From Achromobacter kerstersii (GTDB lineage: Bacteria > Pseudomonadota > Gammaproteobacteria > Burkholderiales > Burkholderiaceae_B), in contig NZ_CADIJQ010000015.1 in the NCBI RefSeq assembly GCF_902859595.1, forward strand, positions 37,904 through 101,903: DNA of 64,000 nt. Reading direction: 5' to 3'. The notes beneath the pieces were generated by a model. The model was not told the DNA's origin. It searched no databases and saw nothing but the letters and a program-made list of their open reading frames with translations. Made by a program: the position numbers and the translations under genes. Below are positions 8,902 through 18,133 of the stretch, in pieces. Numbering within the stretch: position 1 is the stretch's first letter; every line of letters starts with the position of its first letter.

Positions 8902-9810
8902 TTACGCGGCGCGTTTGGCGGCGATGGCGTTGCCCGCGCGGCTGGAACCCTTGCGGTTCAGATGCGCTGACATCCATTGGCCGATATCGACCACGGCGTC
9001 AAAGTCCACGCCCGTGTCGATGTCCAGCCCACGCAGCATGTACAGCACGTCTTCGGTGGCGACGTTGCCCGTGGCGCCCTTGGCGTAGGGGCAACCGCCC
9101 AGACCCGCGACCGAGGTGTGGAAAATCGAAATACCCGTTTCCAGCGCGGCCAGGATGTTGGCCAGCGCCTGGCCGTAGGTGTCATGGAAGTGGCCGGACA
9201 CGTGAGCGGGGTTCACCACGCGCGTCACCGCCGTCATGACGTCGCGCACGCGCTGCGGGGTGCCGACGCCGATGGTGTCGGCAACGTCGATCTCATCAAC
9301 CTGCATGGCCAGATAGCGCTGCGCCACATCGACCACGGCTTCAACGGGGACTTCGCCTTGGTAGGGACAGCCCAGCGCGCAGCTGATGCTGCCGCGCACG
9401 CGCATGCCGGCTTCGCGCGCGGCTTGCACCACGGGTTCGAAGCGGGCGATGGATTCGGCGATGGAGCAGTTGATGTTCTTTTGCGAAAACGCTTCGCTGG
9501 CGGCGCCGAAGATCACGATTTCGTCAGCGCCTGCGGCCAGCGCGCCTTCAAACCCCTTCATGTTGGGCGTCAGTACCGAGTAGATCGTGCCCGGGCGGCG
9601 CTCGATGCGCGCCATCACGTCGGCGCCGTCGGCCATTTGCGGCACCCACTTGGGTGACACGAACGACGCGGCTTCCACGTTGGGGAAGCCCGCGGCGGAC
9701 AGCCGGTTGATCAGTTCCACCTTGATGTCGGTGGGCACGAATTCCTTTTCATTCTGCAGACCGTCGCGAGGCGACACCTCGACGATCTTCACGCGGGAGG
9801 GCAAAGCCAT
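8902..9810 (-). CDS. Hydroxymethylglutaryl-CoA lyase
   Basis: A 302-residue aldolase-type TIM-barrel enzyme that would cleave HMG-CoA to acetyl-CoA and acetoacetate in leucine and ketone-body catabolism. Key residues are VSPRDGLQNE with the catalytic Arg/Asp, HFHDTYGQ with the metal-binding His pair, and the family signature GLGGCPYAKGATGN with the active-site Cys. The ATG at 9810 has AGGAAGAG just upstream, whereas the longer frame to 9849 has none. No other leucine-degradation gene is adjacent, so a related acyl-CoA lyase substrate cannot be excluded. Confidence 0.93.
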   Translation of the reverse strand: MALPSRVKIVEVSPRDGLQNEKEFVPTDIKVELINRLSAAGFPNVEAASFVSPKWVPQMADGADVMARIERRPGTIYSVLTPNMKGFEGALAAGADEIVIFGAASEAFSQKNINCSIAESIARFEPVVQAAREAGMRVRGSISCALGCPYQGEVPVEAVVDVAQRYLAMQVDEIDVADTIGVGTPQRVRDVMTAVTRVVNPAHVSGHFHDTYGQALANILAALETGISIFHTSVAGLGGCPYAKGATGNVATEDVLYMLRGLDIDTGVDFDAVVDIGQWMSAHLNRKGSSRAGNAIAAKRAA

Positions 9811-9944
9811 GTCTCTTCCTGGTTCGGTATTGGATGGCGCCGCGGGCAACGCGGCGGCGCTATCGGCAATAGTAGCGCCATCGCATGACGGGCTGCTTGG
9901 TCCATCGGACGGAGGCTTCGGTTGGATGCCGGCGCAAAAAGTCC

Positions 9945-11057
9945 CTACTTCAGACGCTGGTATCGGCCGTCGTCCAGGCGGGCGATGCGGCCCTGCAATT
10001 CGAGTTCGACCAGTTGCGCCTGCAAGTCGCCGATATCCAGCCCCGTGCGCGCCTGGATGGCGTCCAGGTGCAGCGGGTCGTAGCCCAGGGCGTCCAGCAC
10101 GGGATGATCCGGTAACGCGGCCTCGGCCTCGCGCGTCCGGCGCACGGCAGGGGTGGGGCCGCCACCCAGTTCGTCGGTAATGTCCGCAGCGGTTTCGACA
10201 AGCTTGGCGCCCTGGCGGATCAGCGCATGGCAGCCGCGCGACAGCGGCGAATGAATGGAGCCGGGGATGGCGAACACCTCGCGCCCGCTTTCGCCGGCCA
10301 GCCGGGCCGTGATGAGCGAGCCGCTTTGCTTGGCGGCTTCGACCACCAGCACGCCGCGCGCCAAACCCGCCACGATGCGGTTGCGCTTGGGGAAGTGGGG
10401 CGGCAGCGCGCCCGTGCCCAATGGAAATTCAGAGACCAGCGCGCCGTGCGCCGCGATGCGGTGCGCCAGGTCGCGATGGCGCGCGGGGTAGATGCGGTCA
10501 ATGCCGGTACCCATGACGGCGACCGTGCCCGCGCCATCGCGGCCGGCGTCCAGCGCGCCTTCGTGCGCGGCGGCGTCAATACCCAGCGCCAAGCCGCTGA
10601 TGACCCGCCAGCCGTGTGCGGCCAGATGGCGGGCGAAGGCGCGGGCGTTTTCCTGGCCGCCGGGCGTGGCGTTGCGGGCGCCCACCACCGCCAGCGACGG
10701 GCCTTGCAGAAACGCCGGGTCGCCCGCCACATACAGCAGGATGGGCGGGTCGGCGATGGTCAGCAGGCTTTGCGGATAGGTCGGGTCAGCCAACGTCACG
10801 ATGTGGCGGCCGGGGCCGCTGACCCATTCCAGCGCGCTCTCCACCAGCGCCGCCATCTCGGCCGGCATCGGGGCGGCCAGTTGCCGCGCCAGCGCTTCCG
10901 GAATGTGGCGGGAGAGCGCCGTGGCGCGTTGCGCGTAAATCTGCTCGGGCAGGCCCAGCGCGCTCAACAGCGTACAGGCGCTGGCAGAGCCGATGTTGGG
11001 CTCGAGCGATAAGCGCAACCAGGCGGACAGTTCGTCGGAAGAATGCGTAAGCGGCAT
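9945..11057 (-). CDS. dprA: DNA-processing protein DprA
   Basis: A 370-residue DprA/Smf protein that loads RecA onto incoming single-stranded DNA during natural transformation. An N-terminal helical SAM-like region (1–70) is followed by the Rossmann-like core with SLAVVGARNATPGG and VISGLALGIDAAAHEGAL. The SEFPLGT and FPKRNRIVAGL strands follow, then a C-terminal winged helix (about 305–370). It is divergent from def–fmt; dprA, def and fmt are neighbours in many proteobacteria. With comF at 49953, two competence-type genes lie in the window. Confidence 0.96.
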   Translation of the reverse strand: MPLTHSSDELSAWLRLSLEPNIGSASACTLLSALGLPEQIYAQRATALSRHIPEALARQLAAPMPAEMAALVESALEWVSGPGRHIVTLADPTYPQSLLTIADPPILLYVAGDPAFLQGPSLAVVGARNATPGGQENARAFARHLAAHGWRVISGLALGIDAAAHEGALDAGRDGAGTVAVMGTGIDRIYPARHRDLAHRIAAHGALVSEFPLGTGALPPHFPKRNRIVAGLARGVLVVEAAKQSGSLITARLAGESGREVFAIPGSIHSPLSRGCHALIRQGAKLVETAADITDELGGGPTPAVRRTREAEAALPDHPVLDALGYDPLHLDAIQARTGLDIGDLQAQLVELELQGRIARLDDGRYQRLK

Positions 11058-11307
11058 GAGCAGGGACGGCGGGGTAAGGCGAGTCAGGCGTTAAGGGTCT
11101 GGCAGTGTCGCATGCGGGGGCAGCGGGGTGCGGGCCAGGCCGGGACAAAACCGTCACCGCAGCGTCGTTGTAAACGCGTCTGAAAAGCAGGGACACAACC
11201 GTGTCGACATCAACGGCGCAATGCCTGACTTAGCCGAAAACTATTAGAAATCAAGACTCTAATGAATTAAACTCTTACCCAAACCTTATTTTGGCGATTC
11301 CCCTTCA

Positions 11308-11820
11308 ATGGCTTTACTTCCTATCCTTCGCTACCCGGACCCGCGCTTGCACAAAAAGGCCAAGCCGGTAGCCGAAGTCGACGACCGCATCCGCCAACTG
11401 GTGCGCGACATGGCCGAGACCATGTACGACGCGCCCGGCGTGGGCCTGGCCGCAACCCAGGTCGACGTGCATGAGCGCGTGGTCGTGATCGACGTGTCCG
11501 AAGACAGCAACGATCTGCTGACGCTGATCAACCCCGAGATCACCTGGCACAGCGACGACTACAAGATCTACGAAGAAGGCTGTCTGTCGGTGCCGGGCAT
11601 CTACGACGAGGTCGAACGCGCCTCGCGTATTCGCTGCAAGGCGCTGGACATCGACGGCAAGCCCTTCGAGTTCGAAGCCGACGGCCTGCTGGCCGTGTGC
11701 GTGCAGCACGAACTGGATCACCTGGAAGGCAAGGTCTTCGTCGAATACCTGTCCAACCTGAAGCAGAACCGCATCAAGACCAAGCTGAAGAAGGCCGAGC
11801 GCGAAGCGCTGCGCGACTGA
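11308..11820 (+). CDS. def: Peptide deformylase
   Basis: A 170-residue metalloenzyme that removes the N-formyl group from nascent proteins. All three motifs are present: GVGLAATQ (motif I), EGCLSVPG with the metal Cys (motif II) and HELDHLEG with two metal His and the catalytic Glu (motif III). The length is normal for type I deformylases. It is followed 59 bases later by fmt, and the pair runs the formylation and deformylation cycle. Confidence 0.98.
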   Translation: MALLPILRYPDPRLHKKAKPVAEVDDRIRQLVRDMAETMYDAPGVGLAATQVDVHERVVVIDVSEDSNDLLTLINPEITWHSDDYKIYEEGCLSVPGIYDEVERASRIRCKALDIDGKPFEFEADGLLAVCVQHELDHLEGKVFVEYLSNLKQNRIKTKLKKAEREALRD

Positions 11821-11879
11821 TTCCCGGGTTGCTTCCCGCGGGTTGCTTCCCGATTTTCCACTCTTTGGTCCGACACCCC

Positions 11880-12821
11880 ATGCGCCTAGTTTTTGCCGGC
11901 ACGCCGGAATTCGCCCGTATCGCTTTCGACGCTTTGCGGGCCGCAGGTCACGAGATTCCGCTCGTCATGACTCAGCCCGACCGGCCCGCTGGCCGTGGCT
12001 TGAAGCTGACGCCCAGCCCGGTCAAACAGGCGGCTTTGGACGCCGGCATTCCCGTCGCCCAGCCACGCAGCCTGCGTCTGGACGGCCGCTATCCCGACGA
12101 GGCCGCCGAGGCTCGCGCGTTGTTGGAGCAGATTGCGCCGGACGTTATGGTGGTGGCGGCCTATGGCCTGATCCTGCCGCAATGGGTGCTGGACCTGCCG
12201 CGCCTGGGTTGCCTGAACATCCACGCCAGCTTGTTGCCGCGCTGGCGCGGCGCGGCGCCCATCCAGCGCGCCATTGAAGCGGGCGATGCGCAGACGGGTG
12301 TGACCATCATGCAGATGGATCAAGGCCTGGACACGGGCGACATGCTGCTGGAACGCGTGGTACCCATCAACGCTGACACCAACGCTGCGCAACTGCACGA
12401 CGCGCTGGCCCTGGCCGGTGGCGAAGCCATTGTGCAAGCCCTGAACGCCTTGGCCCAGGGCGGTTTGACGCCAGTGAAGCAACCCGAAGACGGCGTGACG
12501 TACGCGGCCAAGCTGGACAAGGCCGAAGCCGCGCTGGACTGCACGCAACCGGCCGAATTGCTGGAGCGCCGCGTGCGCGCCTTCAACCCCGTGCCGGGCG
12601 CCAGCATTCGTTTGCCCGGCCTGGCCGACCCGGTGAAGGTGTGGCGCGCGCAGGTGGTTGCGTCTGACGCCACCGGCGAACCCGGCAGCGTGTTGCGTGC
12701 CGACGCATCAGGCATCGATATCGCCACGGGCAGCGGCGTGTTGCGCTTGCTGGAGTTGCAGAAAGCCGGTGGCAAGCGCCAGCCGGTGGATGTGTTCGTG
12801 CGCGGCTGGCAGCCGGGCTGA
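11880..12821 (+). CDS. fmt: Methionyl-tRNA formyltransferase
   Basis: A 313-residue enzyme that formylates initiator Met-tRNA from 10-formyl-THF. The N-terminal Rossmann domain begins MRLVFAGTPEFA. The catalytic Asn/His lie in LNIHASLLPRWRGAAPI with the Asp in MDQGLDTGDML, and the C-terminal OB-like domain is complete. The reading frame is open far upstream into def, but only the ATG at 11880 gives the family N-terminus. Confidence 0.98.
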   Translation: MRLVFAGTPEFARIAFDALRAAGHEIPLVMTQPDRPAGRGLKLTPSPVKQAALDAGIPVAQPRSLRLDGRYPDEAAEARALLEQIAPDVMVVAAYGLILPQWVLDLPRLGCLNIHASLLPRWRGAAPIQRAIEAGDAQTGVTIMQMDQGLDTGDMLLERVVPINADTNAAQLHDALALAGGEAIVQALNALAQGGLTPVKQPEDGVTYAAKLDKAEAALDCTQPAELLERRVRAFNPVPGASIRLPGLADPVKVWRAQVVASDATGEPGSVLRADASGIDIATGSGVLRLLELQKAGGKRQPVDVFVRGWQPG

Positions 12822-12831
12822 ACGCTGACGT

Positions 12832-12872
12832 CTGGCAGCGCGGACCGCTCTGACGGACCCCGACGCTGCCAG
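12832..12872. terminator. Inverted repeat between convergent fmt and CYTH genes
   Basis: A perfect 9-bp stem CTGGCAGCG/CGCTGCCAG (12832–12840 with 12864–12872) around 23 bases. It sits exactly in the convergent gap, so a transcription-end role is plausible, but no T run follows on either strand. Confidence 0.4.
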
Positions 12873-12878
12873 CGTGTC

Positions 12879-13406
12879 TTACGGCTGGCGGCTGGCCAGC
12901 AAGTCCAGGTAGGCGCCCGACAGCAGTTGCTTCGCCGACACCCCCAGCCCCTCCATCAAGGTGCGGGCTTCTTCCATGCCATCGCTGGCGCTTTCGCCGT
13001 CGCGCAGCACCACTTCCAATTCCAGGAATTCTCCCAGGCCCTCGACGCGGTCCAGGTGGATGCGCGTGCGTCCGGCCATGAACACGACGCGCTGCTTCTT
13101 CACGCGGCCGATTGCGCCGTAAGCCAGCGTCAGCGCTTCGCGCAAGGTGTCGGGCGAGTCGGTGGGCGAGATCACGTAGAAGCTTTCTTTCGGCCCCTTG
13201 TCGTCGGCGCGCTGATAGAAGATAAGCTCGCCCGTGCCATCCGCAAACGCGCGCAGTTTCAGCCGGCCGTGGGTGCAGGCGAAGAAGGTGTCGTCTTGCG
13301 CGATGGCAACCGGTTCCTGGCCGGACAAGGCGGCAGCCAAGGGTTCGATGGCGTCCAGGCTATCCACCTGGGCCTTGATTTCCACATTGCGGGCCATGAG
13401 CGACAC
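12879..13406 (-). CDS. CYTH-domain protein
   Basis: A 175-residue member of the CYTH (CyaB/thiamine triphosphatase) superfamily, which acts on triphosphate groups inside a charged beta tunnel. The N-terminal strand reads RNVEIKAQ, a variant of the ExExK signature. The alternating charged strands LKLRAFADGTGELIFY, KKQRVVF and RIHLDRVEGLGEFLELEV follow. Two starts are possible (ATG at 13406 or 13397). It is the last gene of a tight minus-strand run. The class IV adenylate cyclase label often given to such proteins is not supported beyond the fold. Confidence 0.82.
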   Translation of the reverse strand: MSLMARNVEIKAQVDSLDAIEPLAAALSGQEPVAIAQDDTFFACTHGRLKLRAFADGTGELIFYQRADDKGPKESFYVISPTDSPDTLREALTLAYGAIGRVKKQRVVFMAGRTRIHLDRVEGLGEFLELEVVLRDGESASDGMEEARTLMEGLGVSAKQLLSGAYLDLLASRQP

Positions 13407-13419
13407 CTCTACGTTGCGA

Positions 13420-14046
13420 TCAGTACAGCGTGCTGGCCACGCGGGCGGGCAAGTCGCGGTCGTAAGTCACGCCATCAAACGTGCCGGCCGTCAGGTCCGA
13501 CAGCACGCGGCCGACGCTGGGCAAAGCGCTGCGCGGCACTTGGGTGGATGCGTCCCACAGCCGCGAACGCAGCAGCGCGCGCGAACACTGGAAGTACACA
13601 GTTTGCACATCCACGATCAGCACGGAACGCGGTAGCTTGCCATCCATTTCAAAACGCGCCAGCAAGGCCGGGTCAACGCTGATGCGGGCCGTGCCGTTCA
13701 CGCGCAGGGTCTCGCCCACGCCGGGTATCAGAAACAACAACGCCACACGCGGATCGGCCAGCACGTTTTGCAGGCTGTCGACGCGGTTGTTGCCGCGGCG
13801 GTCGGGCAGCAGCAACGTCTTTTCGTCTTCGACCACCACGAAGCCTGCGGGGTCGCCGCGGGGTGACGCATCCAATCCGCCGGGGCCTGACGTTGCCAGC
13901 ACGGCAAACGGCGCGGCCTCGATGAAGGCGCGATAGTGCGGGTGCACGTGATCCACTTCTTTCTTCAGCGAGGCTTCGCCGGGGGCGCCGTAGAGCGCCT
14001 GGAGGGCGGCGGCGTCAGTGATGAGGAGCGCGGGATCAGTGTGCAT
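13420..14046 (-). CDS. Pyridoxamine-5'-phosphate oxidase-like flavoprotein
   Basis: A 208-residue split-barrel FMN-binding protein of the PNPOx-like superfamily, of the sort seen in MSMEG_1061-type oxidoreductases. The visible parts are FAVLATSGPGGLDASPRGDPAGFV, then LLLPDRRGNNRVDSLQNVLADPRVALLFLIPG (quoted for LPDRRGNNR and the DP turn), and NGTARIS. It starts 14 bases after the HAD gene stop. The substrate is not known and the genuine vitamin B6 PNPOx signature is absent. Confidence 0.8.
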   Translation of the reverse strand: MHTDPALLITDAAALQALYGAPGEASLKKEVDHVHPHYRAFIEAAPFAVLATSGPGGLDASPRGDPAGFVVVEDEKTLLLPDRRGNNRVDSLQNVLADPRVALLFLIPGVGETLRVNGTARISVDPALLARFEMDGKLPRSVLIVDVQTVYFQCSRALLRSRLWDASTQVPRSALPSVGRVLSDLTAGTFDGVTYDRDLPARVASTLY

Positions 14047-14060
14047 GGCAAGGTTCCGGT

Positions 14061-14717
14061 TCAGGCCAGGATGGCGGAAAGGTCGTCGACAGCAAGGAAT
14101 TGTTCGTCCGGGCCGCGTTCACGCAGCGCGTCCATGTGGTTATAGCCCCAAGCGACGGAACCGACACGCACGCCGGCCTTGCGGGCGGCGTCGATGTCGC
14201 GCATCTCGTCGCCTACCAGCAAGAAACGTTCCGGCGCGATGGTGTGGCGGCGCATCAGGCGGTCGATCTTGGCGGCCTTGCCGAACAGGTCGGTGCCGCA
14301 TTCATAGTCGTCAAACAGCGCGGCCGTTTCCGCGCCCAGCACGCGCTGCACATTTTCGATGGAGTTCGAGCTCACCACCGCCAGCCGCATGCCGCTGGCC
14401 TTCAACTGCGCGAGCGCGGCAGGAATGCCGTCGAACAGGTGCACGCTGGGGTCGATGTCCTGCATCAGCGTGCGCACGTGCGTCATGATCGACGGCAGCT
14501 TCCACAGCGGGATGCCCAGATACTTCAGGATCTCGGAGGCTTCGCGGTGGCGCAGCTGGTCGCGTTCCGACAAGTCGATTTTGCGAAAACCATACTTGTC
14601 AGCCACCGTGTTGAGGATGGAATTGAACCAGGGCATGGTGTCCGCCAGGGTTCCGTCGAAATCAAAAGCAGCAAGGTCGTATTTCAAGTAATCAATCCGA
14701 TAGCCGGCTGGCGGCAA
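14061..14717 (-). CDS. HAD-family hydrolase (Gph/MtnX-like phosphatase)
   Basis: A haloacid-dehalogenase phosphatase with motif I DFDGTLADT (nucleophile and general-acid Asp), a helical cap, motif II VVSSNS, motif III lysine around GKAAKI, and motif IV GDEMRDIDAA. The annotated start is a TTG at 14717, just after the upstream stop. A second TTG at 14687 has GGAT about 7 bases before it and begins just ahead of the conserved YDLAAFDFDG strand, so the true N-terminus is open. No ATG exists ahead of the domain. The substrate is probably a small phosphomonoester. Confidence 0.88.
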   Translation of the reverse strand: MPPAGYRIDYLKYDLAAFDFDGTLADTMPWFNSILNTVADKYGFRKIDLSERDQLRHREASEILKYLGIPLWKLPSIMTHVRTLMQDIDPSVHLFDGIPAALAQLKASGMRLAVVSSNSIENVQRVLGAETAALFDDYECGTDLFGKAAKIDRLMRRHTIAPERFLLVGDEMRDIDAARKAGVRVGSVAWGYNHMDALRERGPDEQFLAVDDLSAILA

Positions 14718-14720
14718 GGC

Positions 14721-15305
14721 CTACAAGCCGTTGGGGTGAAGCAGATAATGGACGACCGGCGCCAGGCCTTCCAGCGGCGGCGCGCTGGCCACGACGCGGG
14801 CAGCGTTGGTCCACGGGTAGTCCAGGCCCAGCAGCCAGCCAAAGACGGCGGGCATGTCGCCGGGCGGCAGCGTCACCATGGTTTCGATGGTGATGGTCAG
14901 GTCGGTCGCGCGATACGGTTCGGGCTGGAATTTCCAGTCATAGCGGCCACAGCCCACGCGCACGTTGCCGGTGGCCTTTTCCGTCATGCCGACGATCCAG
15001 TCGCATTGGTAATCTGGCAGCCGCTCGCCGGACTCGGGGCGCGACAGGTAGAACGTGTACACGTTCTCGTAGGTTTGGCCGAATTTGCGCACCAGCGTGT
15101 CGGCAATTGCGGCTGCGCCATGCGATTCGGGCGGGAAGGCAATGGCCTGCGTGCGCAGCGCCATTTTCAGCACGGCGTCGGGGGCGAACGCACGCATCAT
15201 GAAGTGCGGGCGGTTTTCGTCCTTCGCGTGAAAGTAGTCGCGCAGCACAGATTCGGTGCTGGAAGGGGACAACGAATCAGAGGACATTACGTGGGTTTCC
15301 GTCAT
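14721..15305 (-). CDS. NTF2-like/SnoaL-fold protein
   Basis: A protein of about 194 residues with the cone-shaped NTF2-like fold pattern. A helix leads (ESVLRDYFHAKD), then RPHFMMRAFAPDAVLKM, a GAAAIADTLVRKFG helix, and long strands around YENVYTFYL and VGCGRYDWKF. Starts at 15305 (first ATG after the upstream gene) and 15287 (GGAA upstream) are both possible. The frame continues upstream into the LOG gene, but that part is a shadow. Such proteins can be enzymes or binding modules, and none of the neighbours points to a role. Confidence 0.72.
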   Translation of the reverse strand: MTETHVMSSDSLSPSSTESVLRDYFHAKDENRPHFMMRAFAPDAVLKMALRTQAIAFPPESHGAAAIADTLVRKFGQTYENVYTFYLSRPESGERLPDYQCDWIVGMTEKATGNVRVGCGRYDWKFQPEPYRATDLTITIETMVTLPPGDMPAVFGWLLGLDYPWTNAARVVASAPPLEGLAPVVHYLLHPNGL

Positions 15306-15321
15306 GGTCTTGATATGGGTG

Positions 15322-15912
15322 TCAGGCGGCCTTGATGGGATCGAACCATTTCGAGACATTGGGCGGCTCGTAAATGGCGTAGCGGTCAAGCAGCACGGCC
15401 GGGTCTTCTTCCACCACCAGCATGTCGCGATGCTGCGGACGGATGAAGGCTTCGTCGACGGCATGATCCACAAACTGGACCAGCGCATCGTAGTACCCCG
15501 CAATGTTCAGCAAGCCGCAGGGCTTTTGATGCATGTTCAATTGCGCCCAGGTCCAGACTTCGAAGAATTCCTCAAGCGTGCCGGCGCCGCCGGGCAGAGC
15601 GATGAAGCCGTCGGCCTTGTCGATCATCATGGCCTTGCGTTCGTGCATGTTCTGCACCAGGTGCAGCTCGGTCAGGCCGCGATGCGCCTGTTCCTTCTTT
15701 TGCAGCAACTCGGGAATCACGCCAATCACGCGGCCGCCGCCCGCCAGCACTTCATTGGCGATCACGCCCATGATGCCGACGACCGATCCGCCGTACACCA
15801 GGCCCAGATCCCGTTTGACCAGTTCGCGGGCCAGTACGCGGGCTTGCTCGATGTAGTCGGGGCGCGTGCCCGGATTCGAGCCGCAATACACGCAGATGTT
15901 CTTCAGAGTCAT
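15322..15912 (-). CDS. LOG-family nucleotide phosphoribohydrolase (TIGR00730)
   Basis: A 196-residue Rossmann-fold protein of the LONELY GUY family, which hydrolyses nucleoside 5'-monophosphates to base and ribose 5-phosphate. The diagnostic PGGAGTLEE motif, MNERK-type MHERKAMM and the N-terminal ICVYCGS strand are all present. The frame is open upstream to 16083, but the ATG at 15912 begins the conserved domain directly. It is the first gene of the minus-strand run 15912–12879. In bacteria without cytokinin signalling, its role is usually purine-monophosphate turnover. Confidence 0.92.
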   Translation of the reverse strand: MTLKNICVYCGSNPGTRPDYIEQARVLARELVKRDLGLVYGGSVVGIMGVIANEVLAGGGRVIGVIPELLQKKEQAHRGLTELHLVQNMHERKAMMIDKADGFIALPGGAGTLEEFFEVWTWAQLNMHQKPCGLLNIAGYYDALVQFVDHAVDEAFIRPQHRDMLVVEEDPAVLLDRYAIYEPPNVSKWFDPIKAA

Positions 15913-16146
15913 AAAAGGGTTGCAGATTGCCGGGCCAGTTACAGATTGCGTCACCGGCTTTTCGGGAAGCCGATAGTTTACGCAAGGTTTGACCGAGGGG
16001 TTTTCGCCCCTTGGGGGTGGCGCAAAACGGGGGCGGGAGCAATGTTTGGACACAGCAAGATCCGCCATGATCGGTAGACTCAATCATTCGGTACGACTGG
16101 ATATCCAGCGTCGTCGTGCTTTCACTAACCTAGAGGAGCTAACGAT

Positions 16147-16695
16147 ATGGAACAAGCAACCCGAAACCCCCGCCCCTTCGACATGGACGTGAAGGCGATA
16201 CGCGCCAAGGCGCGTCAGGATATTGAATCTGGCGCCGTCACGGACAGCTACCGTGCAGACCGGCAGACCGTGTTGAAACTGCTGAACGAGGCGCTGGCCA
16301 CCGAGATCGTCTGTGTGCTGCGCTACAAGCGCCACTACTTCATGGCCCGTGGATTGAACGCCGAACCGGTGGCCGCGGAATTCGCCGAACACGCGGCGCA
16401 GGAACAGCAGCACGCGGACCAACTGGCCGAACGCATCGTGCAGCTGGGCGGCGAACCGAACCTGTCGCCCAAGGGCATTCTTGACCGCAGTCACTCCGAG
16501 TATGTCGAAGGCAATACGCTGGAAGACATGATCAAGGAAAACCTGATCGCTGAGCGCATCGCCATCGACAGCTATCGCCAGATGATCGAATACATCGGCG
16601 AACAGGACTCCACCACGCGCCGCATGCTGGAAGAAATCCTGGCGGTGGAAGAGGAACATGCCGACGATATGTCGGACTTTCTGGCCAAGACGTAA
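16147..16695 (+). CDS. Ferritin-like (bacterioferritin/DPS-type) protein
   Basis: A 182-residue four-helix-bundle protein. Di-iron ligand Glu/His positions are visible in LNEALATEIVCVLRYKRHYF, EFAEHAAQEQQHADQLAERI, ENLIAERIAIDSYRQMI and EILAVEEEHADDM (each is a separate helix). It is longer and more diverged at the N-terminus than Bfr, and no haem-binding Met can be assigned. A clear GAGGAG lies 11 bases before the ATG. It is followed by an intrinsic terminator, so it is probably monocistronic. Iron storage or oxidative protection is the likely role. Confidence 0.9.
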   Translation: MEQATRNPRPFDMDVKAIRAKARQDIESGAVTDSYRADRQTVLKLLNEALATEIVCVLRYKRHYFMARGLNAEPVAAEFAEHAAQEQQHADQLAERIVQLGGEPNLSPKGILDRSHSEYVEGNTLEDMIKENLIAERIAIDSYRQMIEYIGEQDSTTRRMLEEILAVEEEHADDMSDFLAKT

Positions 16696-16746
16696 GCGAA
16701 AGCAGCAATAGGAAGACGGATGCGCGACCGCGCAGACGTAAAAAAC

Positions 16747-16770
16747 CCCGGCCTTGCGAGGCCGGGTTTT
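16747..16770 (+). terminator. Intrinsic terminator of the ferritin-like gene
   Basis: An 8-bp GC stem (16747–16754 with 16759–16766), a TGCG loop, then TTTT and a second T run. A run of A before the stem means it could also serve minus-strand rimO transcripts, which end at 16817. Confidence 0.85.
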
Positions 16771-16816
16771 GTTTTGGGGTGAAGGCGTTTTTCGCTTTTC
16801 GCCTTGCCCGCCATGA

Positions 16817-18133
16817 TCAGATCACGTCGCCCCACAGGTCGTATTCGTCGGAATCCGTGACGCGCACGCGCACCATGTCGCCCGCCTTCAAGGGCTTGTC
16901 CGAACTGACGTAGACACAGCCGTCGATCTCGGGCGCGTCGGCGCTGCTGCGGCCCACGGCGCCGTCTTCGTCGACCTCATCAATCAGCACATCGATCTCG
17001 CGGCCGACCTTGCGGGCCAGGCGCGCGGTCGAGATGCCTTGCTGCAATTCCATGAAGCGTTCCCAGCGGTCTTGCTTCACGTCGTCCGGCACGGGGTTGT
17101 CCAGCAGATTCGCGGGCGCGCCTTCCACCGGCGAATACTGGAAACAGCCCACGCGGTCCAGCTGCGCTTCCTGCATCCAGTCGAGCAGGTACTGGAAGTC
17201 TTCCTCGGTTTCGCCGGGAAAACCCACGATGAAGGTCGAACGAATGGTCAGGTCGGGGCAGATCTCGCGCCAGCGCTTGATGCGCGCCAGCGTCTTGTCT
17301 TCAAACGCCGGGCGCTTCATGGCCTTCAGGATGCGCGGGCTGGCGTGCTGGAAGGGAATGTCCAGGTACGGCAGGATCTTGCCTTCCGCCATCAGCGGAA
17401 TCACTTCGTCCACATGCGGATACGGGTACACGTAGTGCAGGCGCGTCCAGATGCCCATTTCGGACAAGGCCAGACAGAGCTCGGTCATGCGCGTCTTGAC
17501 CGGGCGGCCGTTCCAGAACCCGCTGCGGTACTTCACATCCACGCCGTAGGCGCTGGTGTCTTGCGAGATCACCAGCATTTCCTTCACGCCGGCTTTGACC
17601 AGGCGCTCGGCTTCGCTCAAGACATCGCCCACCGGACGGCTGACGAGGTCGCCGCGCATCGACGGAATAATGCAGAAGCTGCAACGGTGATTACAGCCTT
17701 CCGAGATCTTCAGATACGCGTAGTGGCGCGGCGTGAGCTTCACGCCTTGCGGCGGCACCAGATCCAGATAGGGGTTGTGGTCCTGCTTGGGCGGCGCGGC
17801 CTCATGCACGGCACGCACCACCTCTTCATATTGCTGAGGGCCAGTCACCGCGAGCACGCTGGGGTGCACCTTGCGAATCACCGATTCCTCAACGCCCATA
17901 CAGCCGGTGACGATCACCTTGCCGTTTTCGGCCAGCGCTTCGCCAATGGCTTCCAGCGACTCCGCCTTGGCGCTGTCGATGAATCCACAGGTGTTGACGA
18001 CGACGACGTCCGCGTCGTTGTACTCGGGCGTGACTTCGTACCCTTCGGTGCGCAGTTGGGTCAGGATGCGTTCGGAGTCGACCAGGGCTTTAGGACAGCC
18101 CAGGCTGACGAAGCCGACTTTGGGGGAAGACAT
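16817..18133 (-). CDS. rimO: Ribosomal protein uS12 methylthiotransferase RimO
   Basis: A 438-residue radical-SAM enzyme that methylthiolates the conserved Asp of ribosomal protein S12. The N-terminal MTTase domain carries its cluster cysteines (first in VSLGCPKALVDSE). The radical-SAM CxxxCxxC is in EGCNHRCSFCIIPSMRG, and a C-terminal TRAM domain starts near residue 370. The ATG at 18133 has GAGG upstream; the longer frame to 18172 lacks an RBS. It is divergent from the CDI locus across a 377-base gap. Confidence 0.97.
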   Translation of the reverse strand: MSSPKVGFVSLGCPKALVDSERILTQLRTEGYEVTPEYNDADVVVVNTCGFIDSAKAESLEAIGEALAENGKVIVTGCMGVEESVIRKVHPSVLAVTGPQQYEEVVRAVHEAAPPKQDHNPYLDLVPPQGVKLTPRHYAYLKISEGCNHRCSFCIIPSMRGDLVSRPVGDVLSEAERLVKAGVKEMLVISQDTSAYGVDVKYRSGFWNGRPVKTRMTELCLALSEMGIWTRLHYVYPYPHVDEVIPLMAEGKILPYLDIPFQHASPRILKAMKRPAFEDKTLARIKRWREICPDLTIRSTFIVGFPGETEEDFQYLLDWMQEAQLDRVGCFQYSPVEGAPANLLDNPVPDDVKQDRWERFMELQQGISTARLARKVGREIDVLIDEVDEDGAVGRSSADAPEIDGCVYVSSDKPLKAGDMVRVRVTDSDEYDLWGDVI